Source of the DNA: Bacteroidota bacterium
GTDB taxonomy: Bacteria; Bacteroidota; Bacteroidia; Chitinophagales; Chitinophagaceae
DNA: 6,680 nucleotides
Assembly (NCBI GenBank): GCA_947460795.1
Contig: CANHJA010000127.1
Location: forward strand, 1 to 6,680
Direction of reading: 5' to 3'
The notes under the pieces are model-generated. The model made no database searches. It saw nothing but the letters and a program-made list of their open reading frames with translations, and was not told the DNA's origin. The position numbers and the translations under genes are program-made. Positions 1 through 6,475 of the stretch are shown in pieces (the first letter of the stretch is position 1; every line of letters begins with the position of its first letter).

Positions 1-202
1 AAACCAATGGAAAATATAAAATTCAATTTGAAAAGTCAATAAAAAAAATAATACGACTTAAATATGTATTAAATACTATATAAATATATATAGAACCATA
101 ACTTTAAAATGATAGAACGATTTGTTGCTTTATTATAGGGCTACTATGCTAATCTAAATAAAAATTTTAAATTCTATTACACAATAAATTCTATTTAACT
201 TT

Positions 203-210
203 TACGTTTG
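203..210 (+). promoter_or_regulatory. Candidate -7 promoter element for lon
   Basis: TACGTTTG matches the Bacteroidota primary-sigma -7 consensus TAnnTTTG exactly. It is the only exact match on the plus strand that I found in the 374 bases ahead of lon. No good -33 TTTG/TTG element is visible 18-21 bases upstream, which weakens the call because the motif is short and the region is AT-rich. If it is real, transcription would begin around 216-218, inside the T10 run, and lon would have a leader of about 158 bases. Confidence 0.35.
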
Positions 211-239
211 AGTTCTTTTTTTTTTGCAAATAGTTCAAC

Positions 240-257
240 TTCAATACTAATATTGAA
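240..257 (+). repeat. Small inverted repeat in the lon leader
   Basis: TTCAATA, a CTAA loop and TATTGAA form a perfect 7-bp stem with a 4-base loop. It is AT-rich and so only weakly stable as RNA. As DNA it is an 18-base dyad of the kind a dimeric regulator could bind. Chance occurrence in such AT-rich sequence is quite possible. Confidence 0.25.
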
Positions 258-262
258 AATTT

Positions 263-295
263 CCATTTAAATGCCCTTCATTCGAATTCAAATGG
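263..295 (+). promoter_or_regulatory. Inverted repeat / potential stem-loop in the lon leader
   Basis: The arm 263-272 pairs with 286-295 over nine of ten positions; the only mismatch is A269 against C289. The two CCATTT/AAATGG ends pair perfectly, and the loop is 13 bases. It lies just ahead of the AAGGAGG at 312-318. There is no following T-run, so it does not look like a terminator. It could be a leader RNA structure or a protein-binding dyad; function is inference only. Confidence 0.25.
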
Positions 296-333
296 CACAG
301 GTATTGATAATAAGGAGGTCTGTTGTAAAATAA
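271..333 (+). other. 20-codon mini-ORF ahead of lon
   Basis: An ATG at 271 opens a 20-codon frame ending in tandem stops (TAA TAG, 331-336), 41 bases before the lon ATG. Near its end are two consecutive AGG arginine codons, which are the same bases as the AAGGAGG motif. The predicted peptide is hydrophobic and basic. It has no upstream Shine-Dalgarno sequence, and its first codons overlap the stem-loop at 263-295. It may be a chance ORF; it is listed because a translated leader peptide with a tandem AGG-AGG pair could influence lon expression. Confidence 0.12.
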
Positions 334-374
334 TAGACAAATCCTATTAATAACTGACAAAATATACATAAACT

Positions 375-2783
375 ATGTCTTTTGAACGACAATTTTTCGG
401 AAATAATGAAGAAGAAATGGAAATTATGCCAATAGTTCCATTAACTGAGGATGAAATTTCTGATGAAGATAAAAAAAATTTACCGGCCGATTTATTGATC
501 TTGCCGTTGCGCAATATGGTCTTGTTTCCAAACGTAGTCATACCAATTACCGTTTCAAGGGAGAAGAGCATTCAGGCTTTAAATGAAGCAGAAAAAAATG
601 GTAAAAACATTGGAGTGATTTCGCAATTGGATAGCAAAAGCGAAAACCCTTCCTTTGCGGATATAAATAAAGTTGGTACCGTTGCACAAATCATCAAGCA
701 AATCAAAATGCCCGATGATAGCATCACCGTTTTTATTCGAGGTCGATTACGATTTAAGGTAAATGAGTGGCTACAAGATGACCCTTGTTTCAAAGCCAAT
801 GTAACATACTTGGATGATTTAATGCCTGCAATGGACGATGAGTACAATGCCATGATTTCAAGTGTGAAAGAGATGGCGGAGCAAATCATGCGCAAATCAA
901 ACAATGTGCCTCCAGAAGCTGCCATCGTATTAAAAAACATTGAAAATATTTCATTTCTAAATCATTTTATTGCGTCAAATTTAAATTGTGAAACCAAAGA
1001 CAAACAAGCTTTGTTAGAGGAAAACGATTTTAAATTACGCACCGAAAATTTATTGCGTTTATTGCAAGTAGAATTGCAACATGTAGAATTAAAAAATAAA
1101 ATCACCAACAAAACGAAAGGTGAACTTGATAAACAACAACGCGATTATTTTTTAAATCAGCAATTGAAAGCCATCAAAGATGAGTTGGGTGGCGATTCGA
1201 ATGACCGCGAAATTAAAGATTTAAAAAAACGTGCTGAAAGCAAACAATGGAGCGAAGCAGCGAAAGAAGTTTTTGACAAAGGCATTGAAAAATTGGAACG
1301 CATGCATCCGTCTACTCCTGATTATTCTACCGTTTACAATCACTTAGATTTAATTTTAGATTTGCCTTGGAATGAATATACACAAGATGTATATGATATT
1401 CCGAAAGCAAGAAAAGTATTGGATGATGACCATTACGGAATGGACAAAATCAAAGATCGAATTTTAGAATATTTAGCGGTATTGAAATTAAAAGGCGATA
1501 TGAAATCTCCCATACTTTGTTTTATTGGCCCTCCAGGAATTGGAAAAACAAGTTTAGGAAAATCAATAGCAAATGCCATTGGCAGAAAATATGTTCGTTT
1601 TAGCTTGGGTGGATTACACGACGAAAGTGAACTTCGTGGTCATCGCAAAACCTATATAGGAGCCATGCCTGGAAGAATCATTCAACAATTGAGAAAAGTA
1701 AAATCCAGCAATCCTGTTTTTATTTTAGATGAGTTAGACAAATTAGGAAAAGATTTTAGAGGCGACCCAAGCAGTGCCTTATTGGAAATTTTAGATCCAG
1801 AACAAAACAATTCTTTTTATGATAATTACTTAGAAATTGAATATGACTTATCCAAAGTTTTGTTTATTGCCACAGCTAATAGCTTGCAAGAAATACAACC
1901 TGCTTTAAGAGATCGTTTGGAAATTATTGATTTAAGCGGTTATGCTGTAGAAGAAAAAACAGAGATTGCTAAAAAGCATTTATTACCCAAACAAAAAGAA
2001 GCACATGGCTTAAAAAAATATTCAATCAAAATGGGCAATCCTGCTTATGTAAAATTGATTCAAGAATATACAAGAGAAAGTGGTGTTCGTGACTTAGAAA
2101 GAAAATTTGCATCCATCATGCGGAATTTGGCAATGCAAGCCGCAATGGATGATACTTTAAAACAATTTACCATCACTGAAGAATTAATTGAAGAAGTTTT
2201 AGGAAAACCAAAATTTACAAATGATTTATATAACAAAACAAATCCTCCAGGAGTTGCAGTTGGCTTAGCTTGGACCTACGTAGGCGGTGAAATTTTGTTT
2301 ATAGAAGCTAGCATTAGCAAAGGGAAAGGCGCTTTGACGTTGACCGGAAATTTAGGGAATGTGATGAAAGAAAGTGCGTCTACAGCCTTGGCATATATTC
2401 AAGCGCATGCGGAAGATTTAAATGTGAACCAAGATGTTTTAGAAAATAGCAATATACACATTCATGTACCAGAAGGAGCCGTTCCTAAAGACGGACCAAG
2501 TGCTGGTGTAACCATGTTGACTGCTATGGTAAGTGCATTGACGAAGAAAAAAGTGAAACCCTATTTAGCAATGACAGGAGAAATTACCCTTCGTGGTCAA
2601 GTGTTGCCTGTAGGTGGAATCAAAGAAAAAATATTAGCAGCAAAGCGAGCTGGCATGAAAGAAATTTTATTGTGTGCTCAAAATGAAAAAGACATTTTGG
2701 AAATTAATCCAAGTTATATCAAAGGATTAAAATTTCATTATGTAAATACGATGCAAGAAGTATTAGAGATTTCAATTAAGTAA
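375..2783 (+). CDS. lon: ATP-dependent protease Lon (endopeptidase La)
   Basis: Cytoplasmic homohexameric AAA+ serine protease that unfolds and degrades damaged and some regulatory proteins. The 802 residues carry the full LonA layout: an acidic N-terminal extension (1-38), a LON substrate-binding domain (about 40-240, opening with ILPLRNMVLFPNVVIPI), a helical linker, the AAA+ module (about 355-610) and the protease domain (about 613-802). Walker A is GPPGIGKT at 385-392, Walker B is FILDELD with D452/E453, sensor 1 is N502 and the sensor 2 arginine is R572. The catalytic dyad is S709 in PKDGPSAG and K752 in GGIKEK, separated by 43 residues as in E. coli Lon (S679/K722). It is about 18 residues longer than E. 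coli Lon, mainly at the N-terminus. The ATG at 375 is the first start after an in-frame TAA at 369-371; M15 (417) and M18 (426) are alternatives. No Shine-Dalgarno sequence lies close to the start. It is a single-gene unit ending at a strong terminator. Confidence 0.98.
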   Translation: MSFERQFFGNNEEEMEIMPIVPLTEDEISDEDKKNLPADLLILPLRNMVLFPNVVIPITVSREKSIQALNEAEKNGKNIGVISQLDSKSENPSFADINKVGTVAQIIKQIKMPDDSITVFIRGRLRFKVNEWLQDDPCFKANVTYLDDLMPAMDDEYNAMISSVKEMAEQIMRKSNNVPPEAAIVLKNIENISFLNHFIASNLNCETKDKQALLEENDFKLRTENLLRLLQVELQHVELKNKITNKTKGELDKQQRDYFLNQQLKAIKDELGGDSNDREIKDLKKRAESKQWSEAAKEVFDKGIEKLERMHPSTPDYSTVYNHLDLILDLPWNEYTQDVYDIPKARKVLDDDHYGMDKIKDRILEYLAVLKLKGDMKSPILCFIGPPGIGKTSLGKSIANAIGRKYVRFSLGGLHDESELRGHRKTYIGAMPGRIIQQLRKVKSSNPVFILDELDKLGKDFRGDPSSALLEILDPEQNNSFYDNYLEIEYDLSKVLFIATANSLQEIQPALRDRLEIIDLSGYAVEEKTEIAKKHLLPKQKEAHGLKKYSIKMGNPAYVKLIQEYTRESGVRDLERKFASIMRNLAMQAAMDDTLKQFTITEELIEEVLGKPKFTNDLYNKTNPPGVAVGLAWTYVGGEILFIEASISKGKGALTLTGNLGNVMKESASTALAYIQAHAEDLNVNQDVLENSNIHIHVPEGAVPKDGPSAGVTMLTAMVSALTKKKVKPYLAMTGEITLRGQVLPVGGIKEKILAAKRAGMKEILLCAQNEKDILEINPSYIKGLKFHYVNTMQEVLEISIK

Positions 2784-2802
2784 ATAATCTAACAAAATGA
2801 TG

Positions 2803-2834
2803 AATAGCTCAATGACAACGTTGAGCTATTTTTT
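2803..2834 (+). terminator. Rho-independent terminator of lon, at a convergent gene junction
   Basis: AATAGCTCAA (2803-2812) pairs perfectly with TTGAGCTATT (2821-2830). The stem extends inward by a T-G wobble and a G-C pair to an ACAA tetraloop (2815-2818). T2829-T2834, followed by ATTT, supplies the T-tract for transcripts leaving lon, 19 bases after its stop. The minus-strand gene ends at 2833, so its stop codon overlaps the T-tract and the same hairpin follows it directly. On the minus strand the sequence after the stem (CATCATTTTG) is a poorer T-tract, so termination there may be weaker. Confidence 0.88.
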
Positions 2835-4458
2835 ATTTCATTCTCTTTCCGTTCAAGTAAACTTGTTCTGGTTTTGCTTGATAAATTTCATTCATATCTG
2901 CATTCATTAAATCAATCGAAAGAATTACAAAATCTGCCAGTTTACCTTTTTCAATACTGCCCACTTCTTTTTCTTTAAAAACAGATTTTGCAGCCCAAAT
3001 AGTCATTCCTTTGAGCGCTTCTTGGCGAGACAATGCATTTTCAGATTGGAATCCATTAGTTGGTTTTTGAGATTGATTTTTTCTAAACACTGCGGCACAA
3101 AACGTATTGATTGGATTGAGTTCTTCTACTGGAAAATCAGTCCCTAAAGGCATCCAATGATTTTGATTTAACAACGATTGATAGGCATATGCGTTTTTCA
3201 TTCGATCCTCTCCTATCCTATCTTTTACCCAAAGCATATCGCTCATAGCATGTGTAGGTTGAACAGATGGAATAATAGAAAAATCACCAAACAAATGAAC
3301 ATCCATAGAATCAACTACTTGGGCATGTTCTATTCGCCAACGCCGATCATTTTTTTGTTTTAAATAAGTAGAAAATATCGTGAGCACTTCATGATTTGCA
3401 CCATCCCCAATGGCATGAACAGCCAATTGATAATTGGATTTAATCATTTTTTTAGTGAATGAATCAATGGCTGAAATAGAAGTCGTCATGTAGCCACGAT
3501 GATTGTGTTGATCTGTATATTCTTCCAACAAATAAGCCCCTCTAGAACCCAATGAACCATCTGCAAAAATTTTAAACCCTGCTATATTACAATTTGAAAT
3601 TTGTTTGAATTTTTGATTGAATAAATCGTTTATATTTTCTTTTGTATGAGTTAAAAACAAACTGGATTGAATCGATATTTTTTTATCTGAATATGCTTTT
3701 TGCATCCACTTCCACCAATTATTTTCAACCATACAATCTACAAAACTTGTAATCCCATTTTCAAAAAATTCTTGTTCTGTTTTTTGATAATACTCAATTG
3801 CTGTAGCTTCATCAACTGAAGGAATTTTTGACTTTACGAATTCAATTGCATTGTCAAAAAGCAAACCGGTTAATTCATTATTTTTAATTTGTATTTCACC
3901 GCCTTCAATTTTAGTATCTTGAGTTATACCCGCAACATCGAATGCCTTTTGGTTGCACAATGCTGCATGAGCATCAATGCGTAATAAAAAAACTGGCTGA
4001 TTTGGAAATAAACGATCTAAATCATTTTTTGTAATGTCAGTAGCATCTTGCCAACTGGATTCACTCCACATTCTACCTTCTATCCATTCTCTTTTATTTT
4101 TTTTAGCATAGTCTGTTATTTTTTCTAGCATCTCTTTATAGGAAGCAGTGCCATACAAATTGAGCTTATATTGATCCAATGCATATCCCGTAAAATGGCA
4201 ATGTGCATCAATAAATCCAGGATATATAAATTTACCTGAAGCATCCATTACTTCTTTAGATTGGTATTTTTCCAACAACTCTTTTCCACCTACAGCAATA
4301 AATTTCCCATTTAAAACAACAAGTACAGAAGCCTGTTGAAATTTTTTATCAACAGTATATATCGTTGCATTTTTTACAATTAAATCGGCTGATTTTTTTA
4401 CAAAAGAGGAACATAAAACAAACAATAAAATCAAATAAAGAGAAATGTGCTTTTTCAT
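2833..4458 (-). CDS. Exported metal-dependent amidohydrolase, YtcJ/Amidohydro_3 family
   Basis: Predicted zinc-type hydrolase of the amidohydrolase superfamily (Amidohydro_3, relatives of YtcJ and N-substituted formamide deformylase); the substrate cannot be read from sequence. The 541 residues include a signal peptide (KKH basic start, hydrophobic 5-15) with Cys16, a beta-sandwich segment (ADLIVKNATIYTVD, 24-37) and the metal-site motif GFIDAHCHF (H86, H88). Further family motifs are RIDAHAAL (160-167), FKIFADGSLGSRGA (295-308; K296 is the probable bridging lysine), VHAIGD (H348), RIEHAQ (H378), QPTHA (H403) and LGTDFPVE (D441). The C-terminal GSIEKGKLADFVIL returns to the sandwich domain. 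Length and motifs indicate an intact enzyme. Export implies a periplasmic or membrane-anchored location. Cys16 could be a lipidation site, but Leu at -1 is unusual for a lipobox. It starts 4 bases after the porin gene's stop, without a Shine-Dalgarno sequence, so it is probably co-transcribed and translationally coupled. Confidence 0.9.
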   Translation of the reverse strand: MKKHISLYLILLFVLCSSFVKKSADLIVKNATIYTVDKKFQQASVLVVLNGKFIAVGGKELLEKYQSKEVMDASGKFIYPGFIDAHCHFTGYALDQYKLNLYGTASYKEMLEKITDYAKKNKREWIEGRMWSESSWQDATDITKNDLDRLFPNQPVFLLRIDAHAALCNQKAFDVAGITQDTKIEGGEIQIKNNELTGLLFDNAIEFVKSKIPSVDEATAIEYYQKTEQEFFENGITSFVDCMVENNWWKWMQKAYSDKKISIQSSLFLTHTKENINDLFNQKFKQISNCNIAGFKIFADGSLGSRGAYLLEEYTDQHNHRGYMTTSISAIDSFTKKMIKSNYQLAVHAIGDGANHEVLTIFSTYLKQKNDRRWRIEHAQVVDSMDVHLFGDFSIIPSVQPTHAMSDMLWVKDRIGEDRMKNAYAYQSLLNQNHWMPLGTDFPVEELNPINTFCAAVFRKNQSQKPTNGFQSENALSRQEALKGMTIWAAKSVFKEKEVGSIEKGKLADFVILSIDLMNADMNEIYQAKPEQVYLNGKRMK

Positions 4459-4462
4459 TAAT

Positions 4463-6439
4463 TTAGTTTATAAATGCCCAATGGAAACCAAAACGAAATG
4501 TATAATTTTGTGCTGGATATAATTGATAATTCATGTTGTTTTGCAATATAAAATTTTGCAATTCATCAATGGCAAAGGAGGCTCTAAACCGTTTAACTTT
4601 AAAATTAAAGAAAAATGCTGCTTGCGGATAATTTGAAATTCTATTTGAATAATTCGTTACAAATGAAAAATACAAGGGCGAATAATGATCGGCGTAATAA
4701 GGAGTATTGTATCTAAAATCAAAACCAATAGCCGTTTGTAATTTATTCTTTATCAATTTGCTTTCATACGCAATTCGATGCCGAGAGGCAAAATTAGGTA
4801 AATGAATAGGCGAATTATTAGATGCATATTGCAGTAAAAAATCATTGTCAAAAACCAATTTATTCCACACAAAACGCTTTGATAGTAATCCTTGCAAAAT
4901 AGGCACTACTTTAGAATATTGTTTTGCCATCAATGAAGTGTCCCGATAAATATAATTTCCAACAACATAATAATTGAAATGTAAATTGGTTTTATATTTT
5001 AAATTAGAATTGCTAAAATAAAATTTTGAAATGGTTTGCTTTGAAAAATTTTGGTTCAGTTGTAAGTAATTTGTACCAAAATTTGTTAGTAAATAAGGAG
5101 CCGATTGCAACGATTGTTCAAAACCAAAATCTACTTTCCCTATGGTTGGGCTAATCATTTTAGCTGCATGAGCCGATAAATTAAAATTGCCAATGGTTCG
5201 TTCACCTGAAAAATAAAATTTCATTGAGGCATCAAATTGCCATTCGTTTTTTTGCAGGGCGGGTTTATTTATTTTTGCAAAAACAAAATTATTTAAATAC
5301 GTTTTATCAAAATAAGCATTGTGTGGAGTTTCCAGCTCAATCCCATAACCAGCCTCAGTTTGAAGTAGTTTTTTCTTGAAACGAATATTGCCAATGAACG
5401 AAAATGCATTTCCTATTGCATTCAAATACTGATTGGCAAAAAGGGAGTCTCGCTTAGCGAATGAAGGAAATTCCAACGGCAAATAAAAAGTAGAATCGGG
5501 TGTTAAATCTTTGAAACGAGCATAATTAAAATTAGAATAAAATTGATGCTGAATTCCAAACATGGGTTTAAATATACTGCTTTTTTCAGTACTGTCATTT
5601 CCAATAGTGTCGTATTTCCCTAAAAAATAATTTTGTGTAAAGTTGATAGAAGCATTTCTATAATAATTTGAAACCGTTGAACGATTTAAAGTATAAGCAT
5701 CTACAAAAACAGGGATTAATTTATTGTTGGCATAAATAGGATTCATCAAAAAAGTATCTGATTGAATGCCTCCATTTTCATCTTGTTGTAATTTATTATA
5801 TAAAAAACTTCCATTGAAACTGTATCGATTATTGTTGGATAAATAATTTGTTGTAAAAGAAGCATTGTCATGATTAACTCCTTGATTGATATAGTTTCCA
5901 GGCGATCCTATTTTTCGATAATTGAGTGCAAAATTCCAATTGGGTTGAATGTTTTGAGTATGTAAAATATCAATCATTTGTTCCAACTTTGAACCCATTC
6001 TGTAATAAATATTGCTGTAAGGCCGAGTTGTATTGTAAAATTTTTGATTGTCTTGTGTGTATAAATAAGGTTGAATACTTTCAATTCCAAAGGCAACATT
6101 TGCTTTCATAGACGGAGAAAACAACAACGAATTTTGCGCCGTTCCAAAATTGCCTAAATCAATTTGCCATTGAGTTAAAATTGGATTTCTATTTAAAAAA
6201 GAAATACTTGAATCTAATTCTTTTCGAGCTGTATCTGCCTGTGTAAATAAGTGAATAACTATTCGATCGTCTGTTTTGGATTGATTGTTTTTGGAAGTAT
6301 CCGCAACTTGATTTTGAGTGGTTGAGAATGCAGAATTACTATTATTTAAAAATTGGGCATGCAACATCCTTTCACACAAAAATGTAAAAAAAATACTCGT
6401 TACGATGATTTTGAAAATAAATGTTTTTTGAATACCCAC
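4463..6439 (-). CDS. Putative outer-membrane porin (Porin_10-type beta-barrel)
   Basis: 658-residue predicted outer-membrane beta-barrel of the Bacteroidota 'putative porin' family; the solute it passes is unknown. A signal peptide (residues 1-28, hydrophobic 7-21) ends at LHA|Q, a common cleavage pattern in this phylum. A polar Asn/Ser/Asp-rich stretch follows (31-80). Conserved-looking blocks are WQIDLGNFGT (91-100), PYSNIYYRMGSKLEQ (140-154), LHTQNIQPNWNF (159-170), YRKIGSPGNYINQ (174-186) and ENGGI (221-225). The remainder alternates aromatic and polar residues, as amphipathic strands do, and the chain ends in FRFGFHWAFIN, a typical aromatic last strand. The only start that keeps the signal peptide is GTG at 6439-6437; the frame is closed upstream by TGA at 6457-6455, and the next Met (M25) would remove the signal peptide. 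It lies 36 bases after the phosphorylase gene and 4 bases before the amidohydrolase gene, so probably the middle of one operon. Family recognition is from memory of motifs. Confidence 0.85.
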   Translation of the reverse strand: MGIQKTFIFKIIVTSIFFTFLCERMLHAQFLNNSNSAFSTTQNQVADTSKNNQSKTDDRIVIHLFTQADTARKELDSSISFLNRNPILTQWQIDLGNFGTAQNSLLFSPSMKANVAFGIESIQPYLYTQDNQKFYNTTRPYSNIYYRMGSKLEQMIDILHTQNIQPNWNFALNYRKIGSPGNYINQGVNHDNASFTTNYLSNNNRYSFNGSFLYNKLQQDENGGIQSDTFLMNPIYANNKLIPVFVDAYTLNRSTVSNYYRNASINFTQNYFLGKYDTIGNDSTEKSSIFKPMFGIQHQFYSNFNYARFKDLTPDSTFYLPLEFPSFAKRDSLFANQYLNAIGNAFSFIGNIRFKKKLLQTEAGYGIELETPHNAYFDKTYLNNFVFAKINKPALQKNEWQFDASMKFYFSGERTIGNFNLSAHAAKMISPTIGKVDFGFEQSLQSAPYLLTNFGTNYLQLNQNFSKQTISKFYFSNSNLKYKTNLHFNYYVVGNYIYRDTSLMAKQYSKVVPILQGLLSKRFVWNKLVFDNDFLLQYASNNSPIHLPNFASRHRIAYESKLIKNKLQTAIGFDFRYNTPYYADHYSPLYFSFVTNYSNRISNYPQAAFFFNFKVKRFRASFAIDELQNFILQNNMNYQLYPAQNYTFRFGFHWAFIN

Positions 6440-6455
6440 AAAAATAATTAGAACT

Positions 6456-6463
6456 CAAAAGTA
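6456..6463 (-). promoter_or_regulatory. Weak candidate -7 element in the phosphorylase-porin gap
   Basis: Read on the minus strand this is TACTTTTG, an exact match to the Bacteroidota TAnnTTTG motif, sitting inside the 36-base gap. No -33 element is visible at the right distance within the end of the phosphorylase gene, and a start some 7 bases downstream would leave a leader of only about 10 bases before the GTG. It could give the porin and amidohydrolase genes some independent expression, but chance is as likely. Confidence 0.15.
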
Positions 6464-6475
6464 ATTCAACACTGC

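Larger units (their letters stand above)
1..374. other. Gene-free AT-rich region upstream of lon
   Basis: No reading frame here resembles a known protein and none longer than about 26 codons is evident. The first 200 bases are extremely AT-rich, with many stops in all frames. Positions 3-83 (+) stay open from the left edge and could be the last 26 codons of an upstream gene, but this is too short to identify. From about 200 onward there is more structure: a TAnnTTTG promoter-like motif (203-210), a T10 run (216-225), two inverted repeats (240-257 and 263-295), a 20-codon mini-ORF (271-333) and a perfect AAGGAGG (312-318). I read 200-374 as the promoter and leader region of lon. I saw no CIRCE-type heat-shock operator, tRNA or riboswitch signature. 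Confidence 0.6.

Noticed and set aside
109..138. Nine-codon ORF starting with ATG at 109
   Set aside because: Too short, no ribosome binding site, lies ahead of the candidate promoter; expected by chance.
264..273. CATTTAAATG as a stand-alone palindromic operator
   Set aside because: A 10-base AT-rich palindrome is common by chance here, and it overlaps the longer stem-loop at 263-295, which explains it better.
312..318. AAGGAGG as a remnant of a 16S rRNA 3' end or as the direct RBS of lon
   Set aside because: Flanking bases do not match a 16S 3' end on either strand, and 57 bases is far too distant from the lon ATG for ordinary initiation.
347..940. Two end-to-end minus-strand ORFs (347-571 and 572-940) opposite the start of lon
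   Set aside because: They lie antisense to the clearly conserved Lon N-terminal domain, show no recognisable motifs and have low-complexity Ser/Ile-rich products, as expected from shadow frames.
3178..3363. 61-codon plus-strand ORF inside the amidohydrolase gene
   Set aside because: Antisense to conserved motifs of the amidohydrolase (H378 and H403 region), with no start signal or similarity.
5926..6111. 61-codon plus-strand ORF inside the porin gene
   Set aside because: Antisense to the most conserved porin block, Cys-rich with no recognisable domain; a shadow frame.
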